A stretch of 64,000 bases of DNA from Staphylococcus lugdunensis (GCF_002901705.1 NZ_PPPV01000016.1:392722-456721); one strand, 5' to 3'; positions 8,835 to 18,355 are shown, counted from the stretch's first letter. The notes: generated by a model from the letters alone, not told the origin. Numbers and translations: made by a program.

Positions 8835-10322
8835 TTATATTTCTAAAGTCAATAGTTGTTGTGTAATCGTTCTTGTTTGTGCATATACCTGTTGATATAC
8901 TTGATAAAATTGCTCGTATTGACGATGCCGTTCTGGATTAGGACGAAATTCTGCAACGATATCTATAAATGCATCGACACAGTCTTCAATACTCTCAAAC
9001 CAATTTAGACCTACTGCTGCTATCATAGCAGCTCCCATGCTAGGACCTTCTTCGTGTTTTAACTTTCTTACAGTCGTATTAAAGACATCTGCTTGAAGTT
9101 GTAACCAGAACTCACTTTTAGCACCTCCGCCAATAGAAGTGACATGCGTTATTTCTTTACCCGCCGCTCTCATTAACTGTATTGAATCATATAAAGAATA
9201 CGTCACACCTTCAATAACTGCTCGAGAAAAATCCTCCTTTTTATGGCTGCCACTTAAACCAATAAAACTTCCTCTAATAAAGGCATCTCCATGTGGTGTG
9301 CGTTCACCTGCTAAATAGGGAGTATAAAGTAGACGGTTCGCACCGATAGATGATGAGGCTGCTAACTTAATCACATCATCATAACTATCCGCTGCAAAAA
9401 ACGTATGTTTCAACCAAGAAAGACTGTAACCTGCTGCTAATGTTACTCCCATTGCATAATAAGTATTTGGCACACTATGATTAAAGAAGTGAATGTTGTT
9501 TTGATATTGTGTATGTTCATCCTTTTCAACATTGACAATCACGCCAGACGTCCCAATGCTACATAAAGTGTCATTATCATTAACTACACCAGCACCAATT
9601 GCACCACACGCATTGTCTCCGCCTCCAGCAAATACTTTGACATTTGATGTTAATCCTAGTTCTATGGCTAATCCTGACTTAACATTACCGACGTAACCAT
9701 GCGATGGTATTAATGGTGGATAAATCTCACCTAAACCAAAGGCATCTCCAATTTCTCTTGTCCACTCATGCGTTGTTGGATTAAGTAATAATGTACTTGC
9801 TGCATCAGAGTATTCCATATGTATCTGACCGGTTAAACCGTAACGAATATAGTCTTTAGGTAATACAAACGTATCCACATGTTTCCATAGCTCTGGCTCA
9901 TGTTGTTGCATCCATAACATTTTAGGTAAAGTAAAGCCTTCAAGAATTGGATTACCATTTAAACGTTGCCCATAGCGCGCGATGATTTGTTCACATTGTG
10001 CTGAATTACGCGTGTCATTCCATAAGATTGCATGCCTCACAGGCCAACCATTTTTATCCAAAGGAACCAAGCCATGCATTTGTCCAGAAAATGATATCCC
10101 TTGAATTGTATGATGCTTAAGACTGTCATGCTGTGTAACGCGCTTAATCCCTTGCTTTACCGCATCTAGCCATTCATCTGGATCTTGTTCATTATATCCC
10201 GGCTGTTGCTGAATCAATGTTAAAGGCTCGCTAATTGTTACTAATACCTGTCCTTCTTTATCTACTGCGATGATTTTCACTGCACTCGTACCTAAATCAA
10301 TACCTAATACGACTTCTTGCAT
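8835..10322 (-). CDS. xylB: Xylulokinase (FGGY carbohydrate kinase)
   Basis: 495-residue FGGY-family kinase that phosphorylates D-xylulose to xylulose 5-phosphate for the pentose phosphate pathway. The N-terminal ATPase fold begins with GIDLGTSAVK (7-16). The MHG signature that marks xylulokinases is present in SGQMHGLV (about 79-86). The C-terminal domain shows YLAGERTPH and the adenosine-binding SIGGGAKSEFW. Length is normal for XylB. GAAGGTGG ahead of the ATG supports the start. No xylose isomerase, xylose transporter or XylR is nearby, so the gene is an orphan; it could act on another ketose, and a gluconate or glycerol kinase is less likely given the MHG motif. Confidence 0.85.
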   Translation of the reverse strand: MQEVVLGIDLGTSAVKIIAVDKEGQVLVTISEPLTLIQQQPGYNEQDPDEWLDAVKQGIKRVTQHDSLKHHTIQGISFSGQMHGLVPLDKNGWPVRHAILWNDTRNSAQCEQIIARYGQRLNGNPILEGFTLPKMLWMQQHEPELWKHVDTFVLPKDYIRYGLTGQIHMEYSDAASTLLLNPTTHEWTREIGDAFGLGEIYPPLIPSHGYVGNVKSGLAIELGLTSNVKVFAGGGDNACGAIGAGVVNDNDTLCSIGTSGVIVNVEKDEHTQYQNNIHFFNHSVPNTYYAMGVTLAAGYSLSWLKHTFFAADSYDDVIKLAASSSIGANRLLYTPYLAGERTPHGDAFIRGSFIGLSGSHKKEDFSRAVIEGVTYSLYDSIQLMRAAGKEITHVTSIGGGAKSEFWLQLQADVFNTTVRKLKHEEGPSMGAAMIAAVGLNWFESIEDCVDAFIDIVAEFRPNPERHRQYEQFYQVYQQVYAQTRTITQQLLTLEI

Positions 10323-10542
10323 AAATGGCCACCTTCTCTCACAAAATTAATTGTCTATCATTCCGTGTCCTCACATAGTCATGACTGTTATCATTATATA
10401 ACGACATAATAAAAATGATAATATATTTTTCGCGTAAAAGATAAAATAATAATACAACTATTTTTCATCCTGACATGTGCTCATTTCTGTTATTACTTTG
10501 TATACTAATAGAAATGTAACACATGACAAATAATACAGAAAA

Positions 10543-10576
10543 GCTGCCGTCATTGTTTACAACAATAAACGACAGC
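10543..10576 (-). terminator. Terminator of the cap operon
   Basis: On the minus strand GCTGTCGT...ATTGTT pairs with AACAAT...ACGGCAGC and is followed by TTTTCTG. It lies 23 bp past the capD stop. Confidence 0.75.
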
Positions 10577-10598
10577 GAATAACGATGTTATCAACATT

Positions 10599-12197
10599 TT
10601 AACGGTTTCCTACATCAGATCCCACTTCTACTTTTTTACTATTTTTATTGTAAATAGCTCCTTGAACACTACCAAAGTTTGGATCATTTCGTTTTTCTTC
10701 CACATTAAAGCCTAATGATTTAAACGCCTGAATGTCATCGTCACTTGTTGCATTTTCATAATAGATTGTTGAACCATCATTATAGAATCTTGGTTTATTG
10801 ATTGATTCTTGCAATGTGCCATTACCTTTTAAATAATCTACGATGACCTCATTAAGCATCGTTGGAATTTTATTACCACCTGGCGTACCGATTCCCATAT
10901 AAAAGTCTGGTCCTACGATGATTGAAGGTGAAGTATAAGAACGTGGCGCCTTATGCTTTTCACCGAAGTTCGGACTATTGGGATCACTTGAGAAGTTTGT
11001 TAAAGAGTTATTCATATAGAAGCCTTCTTTAACGTATTTTCCTGATCCAAAGAAACTAGACAACGTATTTGTGGTACTGACAACCTTGCCATTTTTATCT
11101 ATAACAACAAAATGTGTGGTGCTCGTATTGTCCACTTGATTCTTATTAAAATTACTTGAATCAATATTAATACCATTTAATTTTTCTAGTAAATAATCTT
11201 TAGATAAGTATTGTTCATTACTGGCTTCTTGACCATTAACAATATCTCTATTGCGATACATTAAGTCTCTAGATTTAAGAATACTGCTAATATAGTCTAT
11301 ACGATTGTCTTCATTTTGCTGACCAGGATTGTTGCTCTCTTCAAGCACTAAGCCTTGTAACATCAGTGTTCCACCTAATGGGTTAGAGGCTGAATAAACT
11401 TTGTTATTCAAATAATTCGTACTTACAGGTTCTTTTTCTTCTGTTTTAAACGTTGAAAAGTCTTTTTCAGTCAATTTATCATCCACTTGCTTTGAAATGC
11501 TTTTACCAAGATCTTCATAAAAATAATCAGGTCCTTTGTCTTGGATACCTTTCAATGTTTTTGTCAAAGCTTCCTGTTTTACGACATCTCCTTCTCTCAC
11601 CGTTTTGCTTCCTTTAAAGAATGGTGAGTCACGGTCGATATCGGAACCATAAATTTTCAAACTACGCTCTAACTCTGAATCTACTTCAAAGCCATCTTGG
11701 GCTAACGGAATGACATAATCTAATATTTTCTTTTCATCCATTTTCCCTTCTCTTTCATGCATATCATGCATGCCTCTTACAAATCCTGGTGTCCCTATCT
11801 GATCTCCTTTTTTATAATCATAAGAGGAAAGTGTTTTATATTCATACATTTTTGGAACTTCTCCATCTTTACCATTATATGTAAGCGACGCACCGCCACC
11901 GCCAAGTCCAGACGAATGTGGTTCGGTGATTGCCAAAGCATAAGATACGCCAATAGCCGCATCAACTGCATTTCCACCATCTTGCAAAATCTTTTCTCCG
12001 ACCCGCTTCGCGATATAGTTGTTTGAAGCAACCCCATAGTCTTTTTTATCTTTAGGTGTTTTATGATCAGCTATTTTATTTTCATAGAGCGCATCTTTAT
12101 TGGGGTTATCCTCTTTTTGAAAAAGATAAAATGTAAAGGATACTGCAATTGTTGCAATCAAAATGACAATCAAGGTCATTTTATTGTATATATTCAT
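10599..12197 (-). CDS. capD: CapD, gamma-glutamyltranspeptidase of poly-gamma-glutamate anchoring or processing
   Basis: 532-residue enzyme of the gamma-glutamyltranspeptidase family. An N-terminal membrane or signal segment (residues 8-25) places it outside the membrane. The nucleophile Thr of this self-processing Ntn hydrolase is in NTSTTHFVV, where the chain should be cut into two subunits. The GLGGGGASL and GTPGGNKIP glycine blocks of the family are present. In Bacillus anthracis CapD links PGA to the wall; in staphylococcal cap loci it is the last gene, as here. It follows capE by two bases. The operon context, more than sequence alone, separates it from a plain glutathione-degrading GGT. 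Confidence 0.9.
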   Translation of the reverse strand: MNIYNKMTLIVILIATIAVSFTFYLFQKEDNPNKDALYENKIADHKTPKDKKDYGVASNNYIAKRVGEKILQDGGNAVDAAIGVSYALAITEPHSSGLGGGGASLTYNGKDGEVPKMYEYKTLSSYDYKKGDQIGTPGFVRGMHDMHEREGKMDEKKILDYVIPLAQDGFEVDSELERSLKIYGSDIDRDSPFFKGSKTVREGDVVKQEALTKTLKGIQDKGPDYFYEDLGKSISKQVDDKLTEKDFSTFKTEEKEPVSTNYLNNKVYSASNPLGGTLMLQGLVLEESNNPGQQNEDNRIDYISSILKSRDLMYRNRDIVNGQEASNEQYLSKDYLLEKLNGINIDSSNFNKNQVDNTSTTHFVVIDKNGKVVSTTNTLSSFFGSGKYVKEGFYMNNSLTNFSSDPNSPNFGEKHKAPRSYTSPSIIVGPDFYMGIGTPGGNKIPTMLNEVIVDYLKGNGTLQESINKPRFYNDGSTIYYENATSDDDIQAFKSLGFNVEEKRNDPNFGSVQGAIYNKNSKKVEVGSDVGNR

Positions 12198-12199
12198 AG

Positions 12200-12361
12200 T
12201 TAGCTTGCTCCTTTTGAAAGATATTGCTCTGTGCCATTCTCTAACTCTTGCTTTTCAAATTTATCTAAACCTTCATTCGCTCTTGAAAATGTAACCATGA
12301 TTAAAATAAAAAGTACAATAAGGACAACTGTTATAGCAACATAATGTTCTTTTTTATTCAA
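12200..12361 (-). CDS. capE: CapE, small membrane subunit of the poly-gamma-glutamate synthase (53 aa)
   Basis: A 53-residue frame starting at TTG overlaps the capA stop (TTTGAATAA) and ends two bases before capD. GATGGGGGT lies seven bases upstream. One transmembrane helix (about 8-24) is followed by a charged tail ending LSKGAS. Position, size and layout match CapE/PgsE, the tiny subunit that promotes PGA synthesis or export with CapB, CapC and CapA. It is easily missed because of its length and TTG start. Function rests on position rather than strong sequence similarity. Confidence 0.8.
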   Translation of the reverse strand: MNKKEHYVAITVVLIVLFILIMVTFSRANEGLDKFEKQELENGTEQYLSKGAS

Positions 12362-13418
12362 ATGAATAACCCCCATCTTTTTCGGCTTTTAAATTGACAT
12401 GCTCGCCTTTAATGTTGTTATAAAATTTGCGTTGTTCCATTTTACTCATTAAATCTCTAGTTATCTTACCATCGGAAGATTTAATAGGCGTCAAATGGAA
12501 ACGACTTGCTTTACCAGTCCAATCTTGCTGCACAATCATACCTTTATGATTTTTTGATAGAAATTCATCTGATGTTGTATTGCCTAAACTATAGAATATG
12601 GGTTTATTTTTGTACTTATCTATTTCTTGGATGACCGAATTATGTCCGATAATAATGTCAGCTCCTGAATTTATTAAAGCTTTCGCATATTCACGTTGTC
12701 GTTCTGTAACGTTGCGTTCGTTTGGAATACCCCAATCTACATTAACAACGACGTAGTCATTATTTTGTTTTAATTTTTTTAACAGTGGCATAAAAATATT
12801 AGGATCCAGACTAATGGATGTTGTATTTTTCAATGGCCCTGTGTAATTTGACTCGACATCTGTAAACGATACATTGGCAATTTTTTTATTTTTAATTGTT
12901 TGTTGAACCGTTTTACTATTAATAGGATTAGAGCCATTACCAGTTAAAAAGTTATATTCTGTTTGGGCCTCCACTTTTTTACTTAAATCTTGAGCTTGTA
13001 CATTATCAACTTCGTTATTTATAAGATTGACACTTTTAATATTCTGATCTTTTAGAAATAAAATATTTTCTAAATTCTTTTTCAAATTCTCATCACTTTT
13101 ATCTGAAAAGTGATTTACATGCAGTGATGCCGTTGAAAAATCACTTTGCTTTAATGGTTGTTTTAAACTAGCGAACACATCATTGAGATTGATATTACGT
13201 ATATGTGAGTTAAGGTTAATGTTGCCTAGATAAGTCATGCGAATATTATTTCCAGATTTAGGGATACTATCTACTGGCTCAACCTTTTGCGAGCTAATTG
13301 CCACAACTAATAACACAAGCGTAATTACCAGCACAATTAATGTATATAAAAAGTTACGTCGTTTATGTCGTTTTGCTTGTTTTAACAACCACTCACTTGC
13401 TGTTAACTTCTTTTTCAT
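12354..13418 (-). CDS. capA: CapA, poly-gamma-glutamate transport or assembly protein
   Basis: 354 residues: a basic cytoplasmic start, one transmembrane helix (about 22-43) and an extracellular domain of the PGA_cap type (metallophosphatase-like fold). The family's conserved blocks TYLGNINL, VVVNVDWGIPNE and IIGHNSVIQ are visible. The family works with CapB and CapC in export of poly-gamma-glutamate. It is third in the operon, 23 bp after capC, and its stop overlaps the capE start. Confidence 0.92.
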   Translation of the reverse strand: MKKKLTASEWLLKQAKRHKRRNFLYTLIVLVITLVLLVVAISSQKVEPVDSIPKSGNNIRMTYLGNINLNSHIRNINLNDVFASLKQPLKQSDFSTASLHVNHFSDKSDENLKKNLENILFLKDQNIKSVNLINNEVDNVQAQDLSKKVEAQTEYNFLTGNGSNPINSKTVQQTIKNKKIANVSFTDVESNYTGPLKNTTSISLDPNIFMPLLKKLKQNNDYVVVNVDWGIPNERNVTERQREYAKALINSGADIIIGHNSVIQEIDKYKNKPIFYSLGNTTSDEFLSKNHKGMIVQQDWTGKASRFHLTPIKSSDGKITRDLMSKMEQRKFYNNIKGEHVNLKAEKDGGYSFE

Positions 13419-13441
13419 GATTTTGCGCTCCTTGCTCGTAA

Positions 13442-13894
13442 TTAATTAATAAAGCTATATAAGAACAAGATGACATAAGTGATACAAGTTAATAACATTG
13501 TCGTTGATAAGGTAATTACGACACCTTGTTTTTGAATTGTATTCGCAATTATTCCTGGTATAACAACACCTATGCCTGATACTTCTACGACTTCAAACGG
13601 GGTTATTGGATAAATTAAATCAAAGATAAATTTTAATACCATTCCCGTTAAAATCATCGCTGCAAATTTTCGTCTACCATATAAAATGACCCATTTGCTT
13701 ATGCCAAATGTCACAATAAAATAAGTTAAGCAGCTAATGACGAGCACTGATAATAACATGATGGGCTCATCAAAGATAAGTGCTAGGTAGCCTGGTACAA
13801 CAAGCCCTGCTGGATTAATTCCAAATTTTTCAGCAAAAATCAAACTAAGCACAATTCCTACAAATAAGGAAAAATATAATTCTGAACCTATCAT
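13442..13894 (-). CDS. capC: CapC, membrane subunit of poly-gamma-glutamate synthase
   Basis: 150-residue integral membrane protein with four to five hydrophobic helices. It is the length and layout of CapC/PgsC, the membrane partner of the CapB ligase. The family feature EKFGINPAGLVVPGYLAL is visible near residues 22-39. It starts one base after the capB stop, which suggests translational coupling. The ATG is preceded by a purine-rich GAAGGGATAG. Confidence 0.93.
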   Translation of the reverse strand: MIGSELYFSLFVGIVLSLIFAEKFGINPAGLVVPGYLALIFDEPIMLLSVLVISCLTYFIVTFGISKWVILYGRRKFAAMILTGMVLKFIFDLIYPITPFEVVEVSGIGVVIPGIIANTIQKQGVVITLSTTMLLTCITYVILFLYSFIN

Positions 13895-13895
13895 T

Positions 13896-15053
13896 TTATT
13901 CTATCCCTTCTATAAATTCTGCTATTCTTCCACCTGGTCCATGAATGTTGCCGACACAAAATACAAGGGCATGTTGTGATTCTTTAAGAATCGTTCTTTC
14001 TATGTCTGCAAACGGGGCACCTTCTAAATTCAAATAGCGTTTATTAGGTTGTGATTGCATCTTATCTGTCACCATTTGCGTACTCTTTCCAGTGCAAATG
14101 AGTGTGTCATAATCTACTTCAGCAATAAAGTTTTCAACGAATTGTCTCGTTCTATCCACTCTGTCTGAGCGACAGTTTAAAATTACAATCTTCTTGCTGT
14201 ATGGATAATCGTAACTTTCCACTTTATTTAAAATCGCTTTCGTAGATTGTGGTTCGTTAGCGGCAAATGCATTAACAAAGACGTTTGTTGTGCTATTTGC
14301 TTGGAAATATTTAATTTCTACCGCACCAGGATCAGGTGGTGCGTTAAGCATACCTTGCAGTGCTGTTTGTTGATCAATACCTAATGCCTGGGCTACACCT
14401 AAAGTAATCGCCACATTATCTGGAAAGACAAGATAGTCAAATTTTCTCAAATAAGACTCTGGTACTTTTTCTTTATCAACAACAATTAACTCTGTTTTGC
14501 GCTTGCGTGCTTCTTTAGCAAAAAATTTAGTATACTTATCTTGCATTACGACTAATTTGCCGTTATATGGAATTGTTGCAGTGAAAGCTTGCGCCACATC
14601 TTGCAACGTTGGTCCTAAAACATCCATATGGTCTTCCATAACATTAACAATGACACCAATATTGGCCATAACTAAATCATTTTGAAACGTGATTTGATAA
14701 TCTGGATTAACTGCCATACATTCATTAACAAGTGCCGTTGCACGTTGTTTTACCACTTTACGGATAATGTCTCTTTGTTCCCCAATATTAGCTCCTTGTG
14801 GCTTTCGAATGACTGGATATTCTTTATCTGTAAACCAATACAGCATTCTGGCATCCGTACCAGTTGTCTTACCTACAACTCTAATGTGATCTTCACGTAG
14901 AACACTGTAAACCATCCGTGTGATTGTTGATTTACCTCTTATACCGTTAATATTAATTCGCACTGGAATTTTATTAAGTCGGTTGGTATGACGCCGTTTT
15001 TCTTTAATTCCTAACCATAATATAAGCGAGACGCAAATTATAATGAGAATCAA
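13896..15053 (-). CDS. capB: CapB, poly-gamma-glutamate synthase ATP-dependent ligase
   Basis: 385-residue ligase related to Mur ligases and folylpolyglutamate synthase; it polymerises glutamate through gamma-amide bonds using ATP. A membrane segment occupies residues 1-15. The P-loop reads NGIRGKSTITR (about 35-45), and VMEDHMDVLG and NAFAANEPQST are typical later blocks. The start is TTG at 15053, supported by GAGGT eight bases upstream. It is the first gene of capBCAED. S. aureus has no homologous operon, while S. epidermidis and some other coagulase-negative species do. The product shields the cell from phagocytes and high salt. Confidence 0.94.
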   Translation of the reverse strand: MILIIICVSLILWLGIKEKRRHTNRLNKIPVRININGIRGKSTITRMVYSVLREDHIRVVGKTTGTDARMLYWFTDKEYPVIRKPQGANIGEQRDIIRKVVKQRATALVNECMAVNPDYQITFQNDLVMANIGVIVNVMEDHMDVLGPTLQDVAQAFTATIPYNGKLVVMQDKYTKFFAKEARKRKTELIVVDKEKVPESYLRKFDYLVFPDNVAITLGVAQALGIDQQTALQGMLNAPPDPGAVEIKYFQANSTTNVFVNAFAANEPQSTKAILNKVESYDYPYSKKIVILNCRSDRVDRTRQFVENFIAEVDYDTLICTGKSTQMVTDKMQSQPNKRYLNLEGAPFADIERTILKESQHALVFCVGNIHGPGGRIAEFIEGIE

Positions 15054-15559
15054 TATTATGTACCTCTTTCCTTGATTTTCTACTAGCTGTAATAAATAGG
15101 TAGATAAGTGAAAAGGCGGTCATAACTTCGACGATGTTTTTCACTTCGTACATTCCCGTTATGCCACCTATGCTGTTTTTAGTGTGTTGAACAAGTCACA
15201 ACACTCTATCTCAATATGTATAGATCAACTTAATTTTCTTTTAAGATGAAAACATCTTGCATTAAGAACCCTCCCAATACGCCTAATATTATCAAACGGT
15301 TGTTGAGCGCGTTTTAAAAACTTTAATTTTTTGTTAAGTATAAATTAATATTTGTAAATTTTCAAATAAAATCGTTTCTATTTAAATTGTTTTTAAGTAA
15401 AAACTACAAAGATAACTTTTTTAATATAGTAATTAATCAAATAAAAAATATTTACTTAACCTTTACATTATCTTAAAGATGATATGTTACGTTAAACATG
15501 AGTTAAATGGGATTAGAATGATGACTTAAATTTAAGGATGAAATCTTAGGAGGAACAAA
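15054..15559. other. 506-bp divergent intergenic region between capB and the orphan membrane protein gene
   Basis: The cap leader side carries an AAGTGAAAA/TTTTCACTT hairpin at 15106-15145, about 55 bp before capB. A second small hairpin, AAGATGAAAACATCTT, lies at 15243-15258. The right half is very AT-rich and should hold the promoters of both genes. I see no coding frame. Confidence 0.5.
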
Positions 15560-15886
15560 ATGGCTAAGTCTAGAAAAATAGTGATTAGCATTTATCTAGG
15601 GACCGTTTTTATCGCATGTACAACTTATCTTGCATTAATTCTCATTGGTAGTTTACAAGGAAATGATATGAGCAATTCTGTACTTGATACCGATCATCGC
15701 TATATTAATCATTACAAAGAGGCAGCAAAATCTGATACATCTAATGGCACTTTTAATCACTCTCTAAATCACAGTAATCAAAACAATTGGCTTTCTCACA
15801 CTATGATATCCCAAATCAATGATGATAATACCTTCAAATTAATTACCCAACCTAAAAAAGCAACTTCTTCTTATCTTGATAACTGA
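15560..15886 (+). CDS. Orphan membrane-anchored extracellular protein (108 aa)
   Basis: 108 residues: a Lys/Arg start, one hydrophobic helix (about 9-31) and a polar Asn/Ser/His/Thr-rich remainder (for example NHSLNHSNQNNW), probably outside the cell. AGGAGGAAC stands seven bases before the ATG, which makes translation likely. It is divergent from capB across 506 bp. The end overlaps a strong terminator stem. I recognise no family. The fold looks partly disordered. A link to PGA synthesis is possible by position only. Confidence 0.6.
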   Translation: MAKSRKIVISIYLGTVFIACTTYLALILIGSLQGNDMSNSVLDTDHRYINHYKEAAKSDTSNGTFNHSLNHSNQNNWLSHTMISQINDDNTFKLITQPKKATSSYLDN

Positions 15887-15905
15887 TAGGTTGAAGTTGC
15901 TTTAT
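15856..15905. terminator. Bidirectional terminator between the orphan membrane protein gene and the esterase gene
   Basis: AAAGCAACTTC (within the last codons of the plus-strand gene) pairs with GAAGTTGCTTT. A/T tracts lie on both sides and the flanking genes are convergent. Confidence 0.75.
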
Positions 15906-15915
15906 AATTACATGT

Positions 15916-16887
15916 CTATTTGATAATTGTTTTCACTTGTGCAAAGAATTTTTCTCGTTCAGGAATTGGAAAAATCGGATAGATATGAAATAAATTGTAA
16001 CCTGGATAGAAGTCATGAAGAATGCCTTGTTGATTTAACAATTTAGATAAACGTAGTGCATCAGGATATAAAGTTTCTTTAGTACCGATAAAGATTGAAA
16101 TTTTGCCAAGCCCTTGTAACGTGCCATTAATTGGAGATATTTTATAATCTTTAATAGCTGTTTTTCCTGCCCACAATTTAATAAAATATTTTGTTCCATC
16201 AATGGCAACCATTGGATCTACTTTTTCATATTTTTGAGTATCTGGGTTGCTAAATGTGCCATCCAATACTGGTGATATCAAAATAATATGTCCTGGTTGC
16301 GCATACGTCGTCTCTTCTTTTAAATATTGTGCAAATGATAAGGCAATTTGTCCTCCTGCCGAATCTCCCATAAGAATGAGTTGTTCTGGATTCTTAACCG
16401 TAGTCAATAACTTACCATAAAGTCGATACAATAAACTAAATGTCGTACGATAATCACGGTGTGGCACTTTCGGATAAACGGGCATCACAACTTTAGCATT
16501 TAAACGGCCTGCTAAGGTATCGATAAAGTCAAAATGTTGTTCAAGTGGATCTTGAAACCATGCACCACCGTGAATATAAAGAATCGTTTGTTGTGTAATA
16601 TCTTGATGATCATTAATGATATATACAATTGAGCCACTGTCATCTTTAATAGTAACTGAATGTTTAAATTCATACGTCGTTCCACTATATTTTCCTGCCG
16701 TTATATCTTTCATTTCTTCTATAGCTTCTTTGGCGTTTTCCACTGATTCAAAAGGTTTTCTCACTCTAGTTAAGCGCAAATATTGTTCAAATAAAAAGCT
16801 TCGATAACTTCTTTTTTCTCTAAATTTAGCAAAAACCAGTGTTCCAAGCACTGTGGAACATAATATGCTAATCAATTGTTTTTTCAT
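15916..16887 (-). CDS. Alpha/beta-hydrolase, HSL-type esterase/lipase, membrane-anchored
   Basis: 323-residue alpha/beta-hydrolase of the hormone-sensitive lipase group. The oxyanion motif HGGAW (in LYIHGGAWFQDP, about 104-115) and the nucleophile elbow GDSAGG are both visible, with the Asp region in IFIGTKETLYPDAL and a candidate His in NLFHIYP near the C-terminus. The first ~20 residues are hydrophobic and could be an anchor or signal. It hydrolyses short acyl esters by family; the natural substrate is unknown. Monocistronic. Confidence 0.87.
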   Translation of the reverse strand: MKKQLISILCSTVLGTLVFAKFREKRSYRSFLFEQYLRLTRVRKPFESVENAKEAIEEMKDITAGKYSGTTYEFKHSVTIKDDSGSIVYIINDHQDITQQTILYIHGGAWFQDPLEQHFDFIDTLAGRLNAKVVMPVYPKVPHRDYRTTFSLLYRLYGKLLTTVKNPEQLILMGDSAGGQIALSFAQYLKEETTYAQPGHIILISPVLDGTFSNPDTQKYEKVDPMVAIDGTKYFIKLWAGKTAIKDYKISPINGTLQGLGKISIFIGTKETLYPDALRLSKLLNQQGILHDFYPGYNLFHIYPIFPIPEREKFFAQVKTIIK

Positions 16888-17185
16888 TAAGAAGCTCCTT
16901 CCTATATGTTACATTTCTAGTTTAATACATTTTTGACGATTATTTTAATGAATTTCATTAGTACATGGTTTTAAGATGATAATGTGAAGTAAATAGTAGC
17001 ATATTTGCGACCTTTAAAGAGATGATTCATTAATTTCAGATGTCTACCACCGTAACATGTAGTTATTGCACGATATAATAAACCAAAGTTAGTAGTGTCA
17101 TATTTTATTTTTATAAAATTAATGATAAAATCGAACTAATTAACTTTATGTTATAACCATTTCAATAATGAGGAGGCTTAATTTG
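16888..17185. other. 298-bp intergenic region between esterase and L-lactate dehydrogenase
   Basis: Divergent promoters are expected here. The stretch TAAAATTAATGATAAAAT lies near 17115-17132. I see no Rex palindrome in front of this ldh gene. Confidence 0.3.
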
Positions 17186-18151
17186 ATGAAAAGAAATAAA
17201 ATTGTCTTAATTGGTAGCGGACATGTAGGTTCTTCCTTCGCTTACGCCCTAGTATCACATGGATCAGCCGATGAACTTGCTATTATCGACATTGACACTG
17301 AAAAGGCTGAGGCTGACGTTTGGGATTTAAATCATACTACCCCTTTCAGTCACAAACCCGTCAACGTTTATATTGGTGATTATAGTGACTGTCAAGATGC
17401 AGATATTATCGTTATCTGTGCGAGCGCATCTTTACCAAAAGGGGAAACACGTCTCAAATTATTAGAGGATAATGTAGAAATCTTTGTGCCAATGGTGCAA
17501 AAAATTGTAGATCAAGGGTTTGATGGCCATATTATATTACCGTCAAATCCTGTTGATATTATGAGCTATGTCGTGAAAAAAGTATCTGGATTTCCCAAAT
17601 CAAAAGTTATTGGAACTGGAACATTGCTTGATTCGTCACGATTCCAATATTATATTGGTCAAGCACTAAATGTTGCACCTCAAAGTGTTTATGCGCCTGT
17701 TGTAGGTGAACATGGTGATTCTCAAATTGCTGTATGGTCTCATGCACGCGTTGCTGGAGAACCAGTTTTACCGATGTTACAACAATGCTACGGTAATAAC
17801 GTTGATGCTGAAGTACAACGAATTACTGAAATCACTAAAAACGTTGGCTATGATATCTATGTACGTAAAGGCACAACTTGCTTTGGCGTAGCACTCGGCA
17901 TTTTACGTGTTGTTGAAGCAATTTTAAATAATCAAAATATCATTTTAAACGTCTCTAGCTATGTTGAAGGAGAATATGGTCTCACTGATTTATATATAGG
18001 TACACCAACACGCATCAATGGTGCAGGTGCACAACAAGTTATTGAACTCAAACTCACAGAAGAAGAACAACATCAACTACAACAATCGGCAGCTGTTATT
18101 CATGACTATCAACAACGTGCAGATGCATTAATAGAAAAATTTAAGAAATAA
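17186..18151 (+). CDS. ldh: L-lactate dehydrogenase
   Basis: 321-residue NAD-dependent enzyme that reduces pyruvate to L-lactate in the cytoplasm. The Rossmann loop reads IGSGHVGSS (about 9-17), the catalytic His motif is GEHGDS, and LPSNPVDIM precedes the substrate loop. The frame opens at 17168, but that ATG is inside the ribosome site AGGAGG; the ATG at 17186, nine bases on, is the better start. Monocistronic, followed by a double-hairpin repeat. A D-lactate dehydrogenase is also in this window (48753-49751), so the cell can make both isomers. Confidence 0.94.
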   Translation: MKRNKIVLIGSGHVGSSFAYALVSHGSADELAIIDIDTEKAEADVWDLNHTTPFSHKPVNVYIGDYSDCQDADIIVICASASLPKGETRLKLLEDNVEIFVPMVQKIVDQGFDGHIILPSNPVDIMSYVVKKVSGFPKSKVIGTGTLLDSSRFQYYIGQALNVAPQSVYAPVVGEHGDSQIAVWSHARVAGEPVLPMLQQCYGNNVDAEVQRITEITKNVGYDIYVRKGTTCFGVALGILRVVEAILNNQNIILNVSSYVEGEYGLTDLYIGTPTRINGAGAQQVIELKLTEEEQHQLQQSAAVIHDYQQRADALIEKFKK

Positions 18152-18190
18152 GGAAAGATAAATATACTGGAATATACCCCCAAATAATAC

Positions 18191-18340
18191 GGCGCGTGAC
18201 AGCATTCATTATGAATTCGTAGTCCTGTCCCGGCAAGAATAGCTAGAATTGAAAAAAGCTTGCTATCATCCTATTTTCAATCCAGTCAACGACTGCCAAT
18301 ATAGTGTTTATAGCCTAAAACATAATGATGTTACAGACTA
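18191..18340 (+). repeat. Double-hairpin intergenic repeat, long copy
   Basis: CATTCATTATGAATTCG core, CCCGGCAAG link, second stem GATTGAAAA... partner TTTTCAATC, then ATAATGATG. The first outer stem is degraded (GCGCGTGAC against GTCCTGTCC). It directly follows the ldh gene. Confidence 0.8.
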
Positions 18341-18355
18341 TATAACTATAAAAAA

